NCBI RefSeq assembly: GCF_014652635.1
Contig: NZ_BMZE01000002.1
Location: 1-64,000, forward strand
From: Devosia pacifica
GTDB taxonomy: Bacteria; Pseudomonadota; Alphaproteobacteria; Rhizobiales; Devosiaceae
Reading direction: 5' to 3'
Length of the DNA stretch: 64,000 nt
The translations under genes were made by a program, and so were the position numbers. Positions within the stretch are counted from its first letter, which is position 1. Every line of letters starts with the position of its first letter. Of the stretch, positions 7,751-16,196 are shown one piece after another. The notes beneath the pieces are model-generated. The model was not told the DNA's origin and searched no databases. It saw only the letters and a list, made by a program, of their open reading frames with translations.

Positions 7751-8517
7751 GTTTCCCCCTCCGGCCCGACGCGATCGAAGATCACGCGGGCGGAGCTGAA
7801 GGCGGCCGCGTTGACCGGACGGTCCTCAATGGGGGTTGCGGTTTCATGGCCGTAGCCGGTCAGGCGCGGCCCGTCGAAAGCGTCCAGCCAGTAAAGGCGC
7901 GGTGCGCCGGTGAGGCTGTTGCGCAACGCCAGCAGCAAGGCTCCCGGCGGATGAAGCAGGACGCCTTCGTAAGATCGGCGCACATGGTCGCCGGGGTCCG
8001 GCGATACCGTGCGGCTCCAGTTGCTGATCGTCTCTGCCGCGCGGGCGTAGGGCTGCGCCGGGACGGCCTCGACGGTCAAGGCGGAGAACGGTACCCATGA
8101 ATCCTGTCCCATCCGCAGGCCGGTGACCGCTTCCTCGGCTCGACCCTCAAACGTGCCGATCATGTCGGGGGCCAGTGCCTGCCAGTTACGGACGCTGGCC
8201 GTCGCGCCCCAGAAGCCGATCAGCGCTTCGCCGAAACTGTCCAGCGGATCGTCATCGGCGAGGTCTGCTGCGAAGCGCTGACAGAACCTGACCATGATAT
8301 CGTTGGAGCGATGGGTATCGGCGAGGAACCGTTGCAGCGTCTTCAGCGGCAAGCGGTCGAGGGTCAGGTCGTTGGCCTCGGCAATGAGCTTTTGCAGCGT
8401 CGGGACGCCGATACGATTTTCTTCCATGTAGCGCAGCAGGCATCGGCGAATGCGATTGCGATCAGCCTGATCGAACCGCGTCTGCTCCGTCGCTATCGCT
8501 GCCTGCGTGCCCGTCAT
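7747..8517 (-). CDS. element protein of unknown function with N-terminal HTH-like region
   Basis: This encodes 256 aa. The N-terminal 90 residues (RRCLLRYMEENRIGVPTLQKLIAEAN...LPLKTLQRFLAD) resemble a helix-turn-helix. The rest is not recognised. GGAG lies close before the ATG. It pairs with the downstream ankyrin gene (4-nt overlap) and is divergent from the coupling-protein gene, with 96 bp between them for both promoters. Confidence 0.65.
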   Translation of the reverse strand: MTGTQAAIATEQTRFDQADRNRIRRCLLRYMEENRIGVPTLQKLIAEANDLTLDRLPLKTLQRFLADTHRSNDIMVRFCQRFAADLADDDPLDSFGEALIGFWGATASVRNWQALAPDMIGTFEGRAEEAVTGLRMGQDSWVPFSALTVEAVPAQPYARAAETISNWSRTVSPDPGDHVRRSYEGVLLHPPGALLLALRNSLTGAPRLYWLDAFDGPRLTGYGHETATPIEDRPVNAAAFSSARVIFDRVGPEGET

Positions 8518-8613
8518 TGCTCCGTTTCAGTCTGACCAGCTCGTGCCCAATACGCGTGCGCGATCCGTGCGGCACGCTCATTCCCATAATGCACAAATTG
8601 ACGGAGCGGTCAC

Positions 8614-10239
8614 ATGGCGAATACCGGGCAGCGCAAATCGAGCATTCCGGCATGGCTCGCGGGTGCGGCGTTGTTCTGGGCGGCATCAGTCTCGCCGGAA
8701 GGTCCGGGGCAGTTGCTGTTCGGCGGGACCGGCGCGATCGTGCTGTATGGCGCGACGCGGATCATGCGCCAGAACCGGGACGAGGCGCGCAAGATCGCGG
8801 CCGCAAATACGCCGAGCGGTGTCTATGGTCAGGCGCGCTTTGCCAGCCGAAAAGATGTCGCCAAGGCCGGACTGTACGATCAGGACGGGCTATTCCTCGG
8901 CGTTCATGACCGCAAGCTGATCTTTCACAACGGCAAGGCGCACCTCCTGACCGTCGCGCCCGCACGAACGGGCAAGGGGGTGTCGGTCGTGACGCCCAAC
9001 CTCTTGCACTGGCAGGGCAGCGTGTTCGTCACCGACCCCAAGGGTGAGCTGGCCGGGATGACGGCCTGGCACCGGCATGAGACGTTCGGGCAGAAGGTCT
9101 GCATCCTCAATCCGTGGGGATTGCACGGCCTGCCGCAGCACCGGTTCAATCCGCTGGCGGTTCTGGTGGCGCTTTATGAAGATGACAACCAGCGGCGCGG
9201 CCTGACCGGCGCGGTGCGCGATCTTGCGCTCCAGCTCGTCCCGGAGCCGGAGACCGATGCGAAGAACCGGTTTTTCCGGGAGGGGGCGCGCAAGCTGCTG
9301 CGTGCGCTGATGCTCTATCTCGCCACGCGCGAAGACCCGGCCACCAACACACTGCCAGAGCTGTGGCGCATCCTGCAATCCACCGCGCGGATGGACGATG
9401 CGCTGACCGATATGGCAGGCTCGGACGCGCTTGGTGGCGTCGTCGCCGACCTGGCCGAAGACCTTGCGCGGCTGAAGGCGAGCAACCCGGAGCAGTTCGG
9501 CGATTTTCGGGAAGGGGCGGTGCAGGCGGTCGATATATTCGAGCCGTCAGGCTGGCTTGCCGATTGCGTCAGCGGATCGGATTTCGATTTCGCGGAGTTG
9601 AAGAGCGGCGCGACCAGCATCTATCTCGTCATCCCGCAGGATGAAATTCAGACCAACGGCGCATGGCTGGGGCTGCTGGCGCGGCAGGCGATCGATGCGG
9701 TGGCGCGGCAGGGCGGCAATAATCAGGTGCTGTTCCTGCTGGATGAGGCGTCGAACATGGGCCGTATCCATAACCTGACCGAGAGCCTGACCGCCCTGCC
9801 GGGGTTGGGCGTGCGGGTATGGATGATCGTGCAGGAGCTGGCCGAGCTGCGCCGCGTCTATGGGCGCGAGGCCACCGCAACGATCCTGTCGCAGTCCGAG
9901 GTGGTGCAGTATTTCGCGGTGCAGAACCACGAGCTGGCGAAGGAACTTTCGGCGGCGCTCGGCAACCGTACGGTCGTCACCAATAGCTATAATCTCGGCC
10001 GGTCTATGGACGACGCCGCCGGAGAAAGTTTCAGCGAGACGGGGCGGCCACTGCTTTCCCCCGATGAGATACGGCAGCTTCCCCGCGATGCGCAAATCCT
10101 GTTCGTGCAGAACAACCCGCCGATCATGGCGCGGCGCGTGCCGTTCTGGGAGGTCATCCCCTGGCAGGACTGGGTGAACACCAATCCGGTTGAGGGCGAT
10201 CCGCCGACGCCGTGGCCGAAATACCGTGTGAAATACTGA
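8614..10239 (+). CDS. VirD4/TraG-type type IV coupling protein
   Basis: This encodes 541 aa. Two hydrophobic segments near residues 11-50 anchor it in the inner membrane. The Walker A loop APARTGKGVS at 115-124 has the GKG form usual in TraG proteins, and the Walker B segment is VLFLLDEASN at 372-381. It is an ATPase that hands the relaxase-DNA complex to a secretion channel. It is read divergently from the mobilization operon and ends 11 nt before a convergent small gene. No secretion-channel genes accompany it, which suggests use of a helper system. Confidence 0.9.
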   Translation: MANTGQRKSSIPAWLAGAALFWAASVSPEGPGQLLFGGTGAIVLYGATRIMRQNRDEARKIAAANTPSGVYGQARFASRKDVAKAGLYDQDGLFLGVHDRKLIFHNGKAHLLTVAPARTGKGVSVVTPNLLHWQGSVFVTDPKGELAGMTAWHRHETFGQKVCILNPWGLHGLPQHRFNPLAVLVALYEDDNQRRGLTGAVRDLALQLVPEPETDAKNRFFREGARKLLRALMLYLATREDPATNTLPELWRILQSTARMDDALTDMAGSDALGGVVADLAEDLARLKASNPEQFGDFREGAVQAVDIFEPSGWLADCVSGSDFDFAELKSGATSIYLVIPQDEIQTNGAWLGLLARQAIDAVARQGGNNQVLFLLDEASNMGRIHNLTESLTALPGLGVRVWMIVQELAELRRVYGREATATILSQSEVVQYFAVQNHELAKELSAALGNRTVVTNSYNLGRSMDDAAGESFSETGRPLLSPDEIRQLPRDAQILFVQNNPPIMARRVPFWEVIPWQDWVNTNPVEGDPPTPWPKYRVKY

Positions 10240-10250
10240 ACCGGCAGCAA

Positions 10251-10505
10251 TCAGACGCCGTGCTCGTCCGCCGCGCTTTCATAGGCTTCGATCAGGTCGA
10301 TTTCATCCAGCGGCGTTTTCTCCGGCACGATCAGCACCCGCCCGGTAATCGCAATTCCGGGCGGAATGAACATGACCAGGCCGCCCTTCACCGACGGCAG
10401 GGCCGTGCCGACCCTGTGCGGTTTGTTCCGCGTCTTGCCGCGATAGGTGAAGGATTCAAATATAATAACGTCGTATCGCTTCTTTTCTGCTGATTCAATG
10501 CGCAT
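10251..10505 (-). CDS. small conserved element protein
   Basis: This encodes 84 aa, mostly beta-strand-like with no recognised domain. GGGGAAA precedes the ATG. It converges with the coupling-protein gene and is divergent from the secreted LamG protein gene, sharing a short intergenic region that holds a perfect 18-bp palindrome. Confidence 0.6.
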   Translation of the reverse strand: MRIESAEKKRYDVIIFESFTYRGKTRNKPHRVGTALPSVKGGLVMFIPPGIAITGRVLIVPEKTPLDEIDLIEAYESAADEHGV

Positions 10506-10531
10506 CTATTTCCCCATGACTTTTGGCGATA

Positions 10532-10549
10532 TTCTATTGTACAATAGAA
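10532..10549. promoter_or_regulatory. perfect 18-bp palindrome, likely operator
   Basis: TTCTATTGTACAATAGAA is a perfect palindrome in a short AT-rich stretch between divergent genes, 10 nt before the first likely start of the secreted protein gene. The size and symmetry suit a dimeric repressor. No cognate regulator can be named. Confidence 0.5.
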
Positions 10550-10558
10550 ACTTTATTA

Positions 10559-12166
10559 ATGCGCATAATGGGGATGTATTTGAGACGCGCCGTATCGTTA
10601 TTGTTAGGGTTGGGCTTGATGTCCCTGTCGGCGGTGCCGGCATGGGCTGACTGCGACGTCGTACCGAACGGCACGACGATCCTTGCCCCCGAAACCCGAC
10701 CGGCCGGGACAATCATCTACAATAGCGATCACAGGATGCTTCAATATTGCGATGGCTCGGGCTGGATTGCGATGCACGGGGCCGGAACGGGCAGCGGCGG
10801 TTGCAGCAGTCCCACGCGCGATGAGGGGACGATCTTCTATAATACTGACCACCGGGTATTGCAGGGATGTGCGGGCAATGCGTGGCAGGCGATGGGTCCA
10901 ATGATGGTACCGCCTGCGGCTGGCCTTGTTCATCATTGGAAACTCGATGATGCCGGTGCCGGGCCATTTGTGGACGAGGTGGGAGGCGTTGACTGTGTGG
11001 TATCCGGCGGACCGGCTGCCTCAGTTCCAGGCCGCGACGGCACCGCCATCCATTCGGCAGGGAATAATGACGTGGAATGCGGTGTGCTGCCTGCCGCCGA
11101 AGGCGTCGCCCGCGTGACGGTCGCGGGTTGGATCAAGAAGGACAGTGCCGGGAGCACCGTCTATCTTGGGAATCACGGTGACAATACAGACGGTTTTCAT
11201 ATTTCGCCCAACGGCGACGGCGAGGTTTATTTCGCGGTCGCGGCACCGGGCGGCTCGCCTCCCGGCTGGTGGGAGGCGGCAGGCTATTCACTCGATGATG
11301 CCCAGTGGCATCACTACGTACTGGTCTTTGATGGCACTCAAAGTTCCAATGAGATGCGCCTGAAAGGCTATGTCGATGGCCAGCAAGTGGACTTGGACTT
11401 TGTTGGCACCATTCCTTCCTCTACACCGGGCGGGAACCAAACGTGGTACCTGTTGAGGTCGGTCTTCGCCGACTACACGGTCGATGATGTTCGTGTATAT
11501 GACAGGCCGCTTGGCAGCGCGGAAGTCGAAAGGCTTTACTTGACCACCGGGGGTAATTCCGGCGAAGGCTGCACCGCACCGCAAGGAAACGAGGGCGCGC
11601 TTTTCTACAATACGCGATGCGGCGTCATGCAATATTGCGACGGGGCAAGCTGGATCGGGATCGGCAAAGCGCTGGATGGCCCGACTTGCTGCCCGAATGT
11701 CGGCGATCAATGTAGCGACGGCACCTATTATGCCGGGGCCATCGGCGGCACGGATGTTTATGTCAGCGCCGCCGCGCATGAAACCACCACGACATGGAAC
11801 AACGGCACGGCGAACTACACCTCGACCGGCTTCACCAGCACCACGGACGGGCCGGGCAATACGGCGGGGCTGGTGGCGCTGGCCGATGCCGGCGCGCCGT
11901 ACGAGGCGGCGATGTATTGCGACGGGCTGTCGGCTCATGGTTACGATGACTGGTATTTGCCGGCGATAGCCGAGCTCGACCTGATTTGGAATGCAGGTAA
12001 TCCCACAGGCAACGTTGCCGAGCAATCTGGCTATAATTATTGGTCTTCATCAGAGTCCAACGCACAAAATGCGATGATGTTCGGCTTTAGCAATGGCGTG
12101 GCTGACGATGACTTGAAAGATGATCCCATGGAATGGGGGCGACTAATCAGGTGCGTCCGTCGTTGA
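10559..12166 (+). CDS. secreted LamG-domain / DUF1566 protein
   Basis: This encodes about 535 aa. A signal peptide (RRAVSLLLGLGLMSLSAVPAWA) precedes the mature protein. Three copies of a module of about 22 residues (GT-I-YN-D-R-LQ-CDG--W-AM) occur: two at the N-terminus and one after the central domain. The central 200 residues are a LamG/concanavalin-like domain (LVHHWKLDD...VDDVRVYDRPL). The C-terminal 130 residues match the DUF1566 pattern (YDDWYLPAIAELDLI...YWSSSE...RCVRR). Three in-frame ATGs (10559, 10568, 10574) are possible; none has a strong ribosome binding site. It is probably a surface or adhesive protein, an unusual cargo for a mobilizable element. Confidence 0.8.
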   Translation: MRIMGMYLRRAVSLLLGLGLMSLSAVPAWADCDVVPNGTTILAPETRPAGTIIYNSDHRMLQYCDGSGWIAMHGAGTGSGGCSSPTRDEGTIFYNTDHRVLQGCAGNAWQAMGPMMVPPAAGLVHHWKLDDAGAGPFVDEVGGVDCVVSGGPAASVPGRDGTAIHSAGNNDVECGVLPAAEGVARVTVAGWIKKDSAGSTVYLGNHGDNTDGFHISPNGDGEVYFAVAAPGGSPPGWWEAAGYSLDDAQWHHYVLVFDGTQSSNEMRLKGYVDGQQVDLDFVGTIPSSTPGGNQTWYLLRSVFADYTVDDVRVYDRPLGSAEVERLYLTTGGNSGEGCTAPQGNEGALFYNTRCGVMQYCDGASWIGIGKALDGPTCCPNVGDQCSDGTYYAGAIGGTDVYVSAAAHETTTTWNNGTANYTSTGFTSTTDGPGNTAGLVALADAGAPYEAAMYCDGLSAHGYDDWYLPAIAELDLIWNAGNPTGNVAEQSGYNYWSSSESNAQNAMMFGFSNGVADDDLKDDPMEWGRLIRCVRR

Positions 12167-12189
12167 GGTGGCGCGCCGGAGGATGGCGG

Positions 12190-12555
12190 TTAGAACAGCG
12201 CAAGCTGCGCATCCGCCGGGTCTTCGATGCCGTAGACGAGGCGCGCCATGGCAACGGTGGTGCGCCCTACGAAGGTCGGCATCATCGTGACATGGTTGTG
12301 GGTTTTCCACGATATCCAGATTTTCAGGCCCGCGCCCTGATAGGTGAGGGAGAGGCGGTCCGGGCCGCCGGAGCCGCCGAATATGCCCAGTTCGAAGGAG
12401 AGTGCCTCGGCCAGTTCGGCGTCGGTCATGCCGCGCGCGGCGCGTTCGGCCCATCGTTGTTCGGCGCGGGCGAAGCCGCCGGTGGCGCGGATGAAACCTT
12501 CGCGCTTGTCGGCTTCGGTGAGGGGGCGGTCGGCCTGACCGGCTGTCGTGTCCAT
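12190..12555 (-). CDS. conserved element protein, unknown function
   Basis: This encodes 121 aa from the ATG at 12555, chosen because GGAGG lies 8 nt before it; an ATG five codons upstream is also open. The N-terminal half is helical and charged, with a glycine turn (GGSGGPDRLSL) before a beta-rich C-terminus. The family is not recognised. It is 49 nt downstream of the 68-aa gene on the same strand and probably cotranscribed with it. Confidence 0.6.
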   Translation of the reverse strand: MDTTAGQADRPLTEADKREGFIRATGGFARAEQRWAERAARGMTDAELAEALSFELGIFGGSGGPDRLSLTYQGAGLKIWISWKTHNHVTMMPTFVGRTTVAMARLVYGIEDPADAQLALF

Positions 12556-12604
12556 GGCGTGATCCTCCATCTGGATGTCCGTTTGCGGGGAAGTGAGGGG
12601 GCGC

Positions 12605-12811
12605 TTACGCGCCCGCCTCCTGCTTGGGTTTCGGTTCGCGGAGGACGATGCGGCCAGTGAAGGCGACGGGAACCATTTCCAGTTGGAGGGTGAGCCCCTT
12701 GGCGTCTTCGTGATCCCAGGCGGCGCCGATGCGGGTCCAGTTGCCGTCTTCGCCCTCGGTGACGTGGTAGGCGATCAGGTTCGGCATCTTGCGGTTCGTT
12801 TTCTCGGTCAT
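12605..12811 (-). CDS. small conserved plasmid/element protein
   Basis: This encodes 68 aa with an aromatic beta-rich pattern (YHVTEGEDGNWTRIGAAWDHEDAKGLTLQLEMVP...GRIVLRE) of the kind found on alphaproteobacterial plasmids in strings of small genes. AAGGA lies 8 nt before the ATG. It sits behind a GC-rich leader that is shared with the gene starting at 14093. Function unknown. Confidence 0.7.
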   Translation of the reverse strand: MTEKTNRKMPNLIAYHVTEGEDGNWTRIGAAWDHEDAKGLTLQLEMVPVAFTGRIVLREPKPKQEAGA

Positions 12812-12990
12812 TTTTCAGTTCCTTTCGTTCAAAGTTGCTTCGATGCGAAAGGCCGGGCGGGCGTCATCAGCCGCCGCCGTCAAGACCAACACGGGAGCGC
12901 AGCGAATGGAGCGGGCAGCGTCATTGACGGCAAGGCGACGGCCGCCAGAACCGAGCATCAAATGAAGCAACGGGCGAAAGGGACAGGCAA
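12812..12990 (-). repeat. GC-rich leader repeat, copy A
   Basis: This is the 5' leader of the 68-aa gene. It shares several blocks in the same order with the leader at 14094-14290: ACGAAAGGAA next to the start codon, then (on the + strand) CGAAAGGCCGGGCGG, GCCGCCGTCA, CAACACGG, GCGGGCAGC, TTGACGGCAA and a final CGAAAGGG. The spacing differs by a few bases. It could be a structured RNA leader or a regulator-binding region. The remaining 12,990-13,160 stretch shows nothing further. Confidence 0.5.
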
Positions 12991-13159
12991 AGGATGACCG
13001 GGGAACCGCAGGAGCGGGCCGGGTTGATCTGCCGCCGTCCGGGCAGATGGGATGGACATGCGCGCGCCGCGCCAGCGGGCACGAAATTCCGGTGCGATAA
13101 TAATCATTACGGAAAATAGAGGGCCGATCTGCCAGCCGGATCAATAACTTGGCCAACCC

Positions 13160-13315
13160 GTGACCAGGAAATCGAAGCGGCGGAAGCGTATCTATGTCCT
13201 GTCAGACCGTGACCGGGGCGCCATCGCAGTGTGCTGGGCCGCACGCCGGGCCGCAGCGGGCAACCGATCGGGCTCTGGCGCCGGGAAACCGATACGCAGA
13301 GGAAGAAAGCTATGA
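13160..13315 (+). CDS. 51-aa basic protein, translationally coupled
   Basis: A GTG-started frame of 51 codons ends in the ATGA that is also the start of the next gene (13312), an exact stop/start overlap that argues for real translation. The protein is very basic (KSKRRKR near the N-terminus, RRGRK at the C-terminus) with a short conserved-looking core (IYVLSDRDRGAIAVCWAARRAA). An in-frame TAA just upstream excludes a longer form. Function unknown; nucleic-acid binding is possible from its charge. Confidence 0.5.
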   Translation: MTRKSKRRKRIYVLSDRDRGAIAVCWAARRAAAGNRSGSGAGKPIRRGRKL

Positions 13316-13659
13316 AAGAGCGCACTGTGCGACTGGAATTTGCCGCCCTCGAAGATCGCCACGGAATCATTGATGGATTGACACTGGCGCGCGCAATGAT
13401 CGCGGAGGCTCACAAGCTCCTTGTACCTTATGCCGGTCCCGACGCGCCGTGCGGCGAGATTTTCGAGATTTTGATGGGACAAGCGTTCACCGACAATCTC
13501 GCGGACGGGATGCCTTCGATCGTCATGCCGGCAGAGCACGGCTTGCCAGATTATGAAAAACGGAGGCGCGCGCATCTCGATGATGCACGAGATCGGGTGG
13601 CGGCACTGCTGGCGGAGGGGCGCGAAGCGCAAAGGCGCTATTGGAATGGAGAACGATGA
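13312..13659 (+). CDS. small element protein of unknown function
   Basis: This encodes 115 aa. The start is the ATG at 13312, overlapping the stop of the 51-aa gene and preceded by GAGGAAGAAAG. It is mostly helical, with charged C-terminus (RRRAHLDDARDRVAALLAEGREAQRRYW). No family is recognised. A bidirectional terminator follows. Confidence 0.6.
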   Translation: MKERTVRLEFAALEDRHGIIDGLTLARAMIAEAHKLLVPYAGPDAPCGEIFEILMGQAFTDNLADGMPSIVMPAEHGLPDYEKRRRAHLDDARDRVAALLAEGREAQRRYWNGER

Positions 13660-13684
13660 GCGACAGCACCCTGCCATTTCAAAG

Positions 13685-13714
13685 ATCGGGCCGGTGATCC
13701 GTCACCGGCCCGAT
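13685..13714. terminator. bidirectional hairpin terminator
   Basis: A perfect 13-bp stem (ATCGGGCCGGTGA and its complement) with a 4-nt loop lies between two convergent genes, 25 nt after one stop and 13 nt after the other. The T-tracts on both sides are weak, but the position fits shared termination. Confidence 0.8.
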
Positions 13715-13727
13715 TTGTGTCTGGGTG

Positions 13728-14093
13728 TCACCACCATGATGTGTAATAGACAGCCAGACCATCCGCGATCGCCTCGCGGGCGTTCGCGATGAAGTGCAGA
13801 TCGTCATCGGTCTCGGAGCCATCGCTGACGCCGAAGAAGAAGCCGATTGTCGCCGGAAGGTTGCCTGCGCGGATGTCAGCCTCAAGGCGGTCAAGGTCTT
13901 CAGCCGTGAGAAGGAGATTGACGCAGTTGAAGGAGCTGTCCCGGCCGCCCTTCTCGCGATAGAGGCATTCCATCCAGCCATGAAGGTTCGGATGTTTGCG
14001 CCAGTAGTGCAACTCGCCGTAATTTTCGACCGTGAAATCCACCGGCGTTGACGGCGCGTCGTGCAGGTAGTGTGCGTACATATCAAGTCCCAT
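13728..14093 (-). CDS. conserved MGLDMY-type small protein
   Basis: This encodes 121 aa from the ATG at 14093 behind AAGGAAAG; an in-frame upstream extension runs through the GC-rich leader and is rejected. It begins MGLDMYAHYL and has YWRKHPNLHGWMECLY and a central asparagine-cysteine stretch, features of a family common on phages and plasmids and without known function. It is convergent with the gene ending at 13659. Confidence 0.65.
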   Translation of the reverse strand: MGLDMYAHYLHDAPSTPVDFTVENYGELHYWRKHPNLHGWMECLYREKGGRDSSFNCVNLLLTAEDLDRLEADIRAGNLPATIGFFFGVSDGSETDDDLHFIANAREAIADGLAVYYTSWW

Positions 14094-14290
14094 TTTTCTT
14101 TCCTTTCGTTCGTTGTTGACTGTCCCGAAGGACGCGGAACGAAAGGCCGGGCGGCATCGGCTGCCGCCGTCATGGGCAACACGGCCCGCCTGCGGCGGGG
14201 TGGTGCGGGCAGCCCCTTGACGGCAAAGCGCCGTCCGGCAGGACCGCGAGAATTTCAGAGGGACGGGCAACCGAAAGGGAAGAAGGTGGG
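14094..14290 (-). repeat. GC-rich leader repeat, copy B
   Basis: This is the second copy of the leader described at 12812-12990, lying directly upstream of the MGLDMY gene with the same order of short conserved blocks and the same GAACGAAAGGAA next to the start codon. Both are GC-rich with several self-complementary segments (for example CCCGCCTGCGGCGGG in this copy). Confidence 0.5.
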
Positions 14291-14319
14291 ACGATCGGCG
14301 CGTACTGCGATCTCTCAGG

Positions 14320-15228
14320 CTACGCCGCTATGCGCGTTACGAAAATGATCGCATCTTCGACCCGGCGCTTCATGTTCAGCAGAACCGACAGGCCCAGGGC
14401 GCCGGCCTTGCCATGGGTGCCCTTGTTGAACAGGCCAAACAGCTCGATCACGTTCTCAATGTCTTCGTCAACGAATTCGACCAGTTCCGCACTGGCGAGA
14501 TTCTTGGCCCGCAACAGGTGATAAATCCGGGCGCGCCGTGTCGGACGGCCGTTATTGTCTTTCTGGCAATCGGGCGCCGCCGCTAATACGGCATCGTCGG
14601 GGGCGCGGGCGTGCAGAATCTGAGTGAAAATCTCGCGCACACTCGTACAGAAATGGCGTGCTGCATCGGGATTTCGAGGATTCAGGGCAAACAGTGCTCC
14701 GTGCCATCTGTCGTGTAAGTCAGCGGAAATCTGGGCGAGTTGATCGCCAATTGTCGTGTTCTGAAGGTCTTCTTCATCGCCCTCCTCCTCGACAGGCTCG
14801 CCAGCGAGAGCATTGGCCAGTGCAAGATTGTTGGCGTTTTCCTGTTGCGGCAATTCCAGACCAAGATGAAAGCCGGGATCGCCGTCGTCATACGGGTTCT
14901 GCCGCTCCAGGCGCGTGTATGTTTCATTCAGCCTGACCGCGGAGCTCCGCACGATCGTGAAGGTGCTCGTGTGGGTCGTTGTGGGCCTGCTCTGCAATTG
15001 TCGCAGTGCGTTGTTAATCTTCTGGCGGTTCTTCTCGACGCGCGCGTTGTATGCCCGGACCTCACGGTTATAGGCGTCAATAGCGGCTTTTCGTTTTTGC
15101 TGATGCCGCCGCACATCCTGTTCCAGCCGACGTAACGCCTGCTTCTGCTGGTTCTGCGCCTGACGGAGACGGCTCTCCGCCTGGCGCAGCTTGCTTCTGA
15201 ATTGGGACGGTGAAATTCGACGAGCCAT
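14320..15228 (-). CDS. coiled-coil protein with predicted pPIWI-associating nuclease-type domain
   Basis: This encodes 302 aa. Residues 8-75 form a strongly charged coiled coil, followed by an acidic linker (EEEGDEED near 143-151). Residues 165-300 fit the pattern of the predicted pPIWI-associating nuclease (pP_pnuc) families: NPDAARHFCTSVREIFTQIL, then APDDAV, then GRPTRRARIYHLL, then FVDEDIENVIELF.LFNKGTHG. Family names are from memory of the motif order, not from a search. No pPIWI protein is nearby. It is last in an operon after a 312-aa unknown (12 nt gap) and a DUF2188 gene. A nucleolytic effector is inferred. Confidence 0.7.
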   Translation of the reverse strand: MARRISPSQFRSKLRQAESRLRQAQNQQKQALRRLEQDVRRHQQKRKAAIDAYNREVRAYNARVEKNRQKINNALRQLQSRPTTTHTSTFTIVRSSAVRLNETYTRLERQNPYDDGDPGFHLGLELPQQENANNLALANALAGEPVEEEGDEEDLQNTTIGDQLAQISADLHDRWHGALFALNPRNPDAARHFCTSVREIFTQILHARAPDDAVLAAAPDCQKDNNGRPTRRARIYHLLRAKNLASAELVEFVDEDIENVIELFGLFNKGTHGKAGALGLSVLLNMKRRVEDAIIFVTRIAA

Positions 15229-15240
15229 GCGGACCCTCCC

Positions 15241-16179
15241 TTATGCAGCGGCTGCCGGCCGCAACACATCGTACAGGCGCGAACGCCAGCCCTTGGCGTG
15301 GATCAGCCGGTCGCGGTGGAACCGGTTGCTCAGAACTTCAGCTTTCGTGAGCTGCGACACACGCTCCCAGTCTTCGCCGAAAACGTAGAGGGCGTTGTCG
15401 CGCTGAATGCTCTCCATCACGACGATGCCGAGGGTCTTGAAGCGATAGGCTACGTAGTCGGAAAACCCGCCGGAGCCCACGTAAATCTCGTCTGGGCCAT
15501 AGGACTTAATGGTTTCCTGGCGGTCCATGAGTATACGAAAATCGGCATCAGAACGCCGACGCAGAGCGGCTTTCAGATGTTCTTCAAGGCGCGCCCACGG
15601 ATATTCGCCCGGCGGCAGCATATGCCAATTCACCCTCTTGACCGGTGCATCGGCGATTCTTGCCAGATCGGCGGTGTGGGTTTCACAGGAGCCGAATAAC
15701 TCCAGCATTAGGTTGACGACATGTTTGCCGTGAGCTTCGGACGCGGCATTATTATCGACTGCCGGGGAAGTGACGAAGCGATCGCCATCACGCTCGGCTA
15801 CCGACAGTTCGATGGACGGCGGCGCTGCCAGTTCCCGTGGATAGCAGTCGCGAAAGATGTCGCGTTCTTCTTCCATTTCCTTCGTCTGGTCACGTCCCGC
15901 CCATTGGGTCCAGCGCCAACGCACCGTGCGGATATAGCGAGATTCCTTGGGCTGATCGCGCAAGATGCGCCACGCCCCTTCTGCGTTGTACCTGGAAACG
16001 GGGCCGATGATGGCAGGCAACACGGTGGTTCCGTTGTCGCTAAGCGCCGGGAACCCAGCCCGGGAAAGCAAATGCTCACGATCTGGCGTGATGCGCGCGA
16101 TCACGCGATACGGCTCTCCTGCCGGGAGATCGGCCAGATACTGTTGCAGGTTGTGGATGCGCTTTTTCTCGATCCGCAT
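15241..16179 (-). CDS. 312-aa protein of unknown function, partner of the nuclease-type gene
   Basis: This encodes 312 aa with no recognised domain, signal peptide or membrane segment. Tryptophan- and arginine-rich stretches (RYIRTVRWRWTQWAGRD near 80-96) and a C-terminal segment (YVFGEDWERVSQLTKAEVLSNRFHRDRLIHAKGWRSRL) stand out and may bind nucleic acid. It lies between the DUF2188 gene (17 nt upstream) and the pP_pnuc-type gene (12 nt downstream). The tight spacing suggests a functional pair, either sensor/effector or antitoxin/toxin. Function unknown. Confidence 0.65.
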   Translation of the reverse strand: MRIEKKRIHNLQQYLADLPAGEPYRVIARITPDREHLLSRAGFPALSDNGTTVLPAIIGPVSRYNAEGAWRILRDQPKESRYIRTVRWRWTQWAGRDQTKEMEEERDIFRDCYPRELAAPPSIELSVAERDGDRFVTSPAVDNNAASEAHGKHVVNLMLELFGSCETHTADLARIADAPVKRVNWHMLPPGEYPWARLEEHLKAALRRRSDADFRILMDRQETIKSYGPDEIYVGSGGFSDYVAYRFKTLGIVVMESIQRDNALYVFGEDWERVSQLTKAEVLSNRFHRDRLIHAKGWRSRLYDVLRPAAAA

Positions 16180-16196
16180 TGCGATCGTCCTTTCTG

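Noticed and set aside
11288..12025. Open frame of 245 codons on the minus strand opposite the LamG protein
   Set aside because: The + strand product has a signal peptide and known domains; the antisense product has none.
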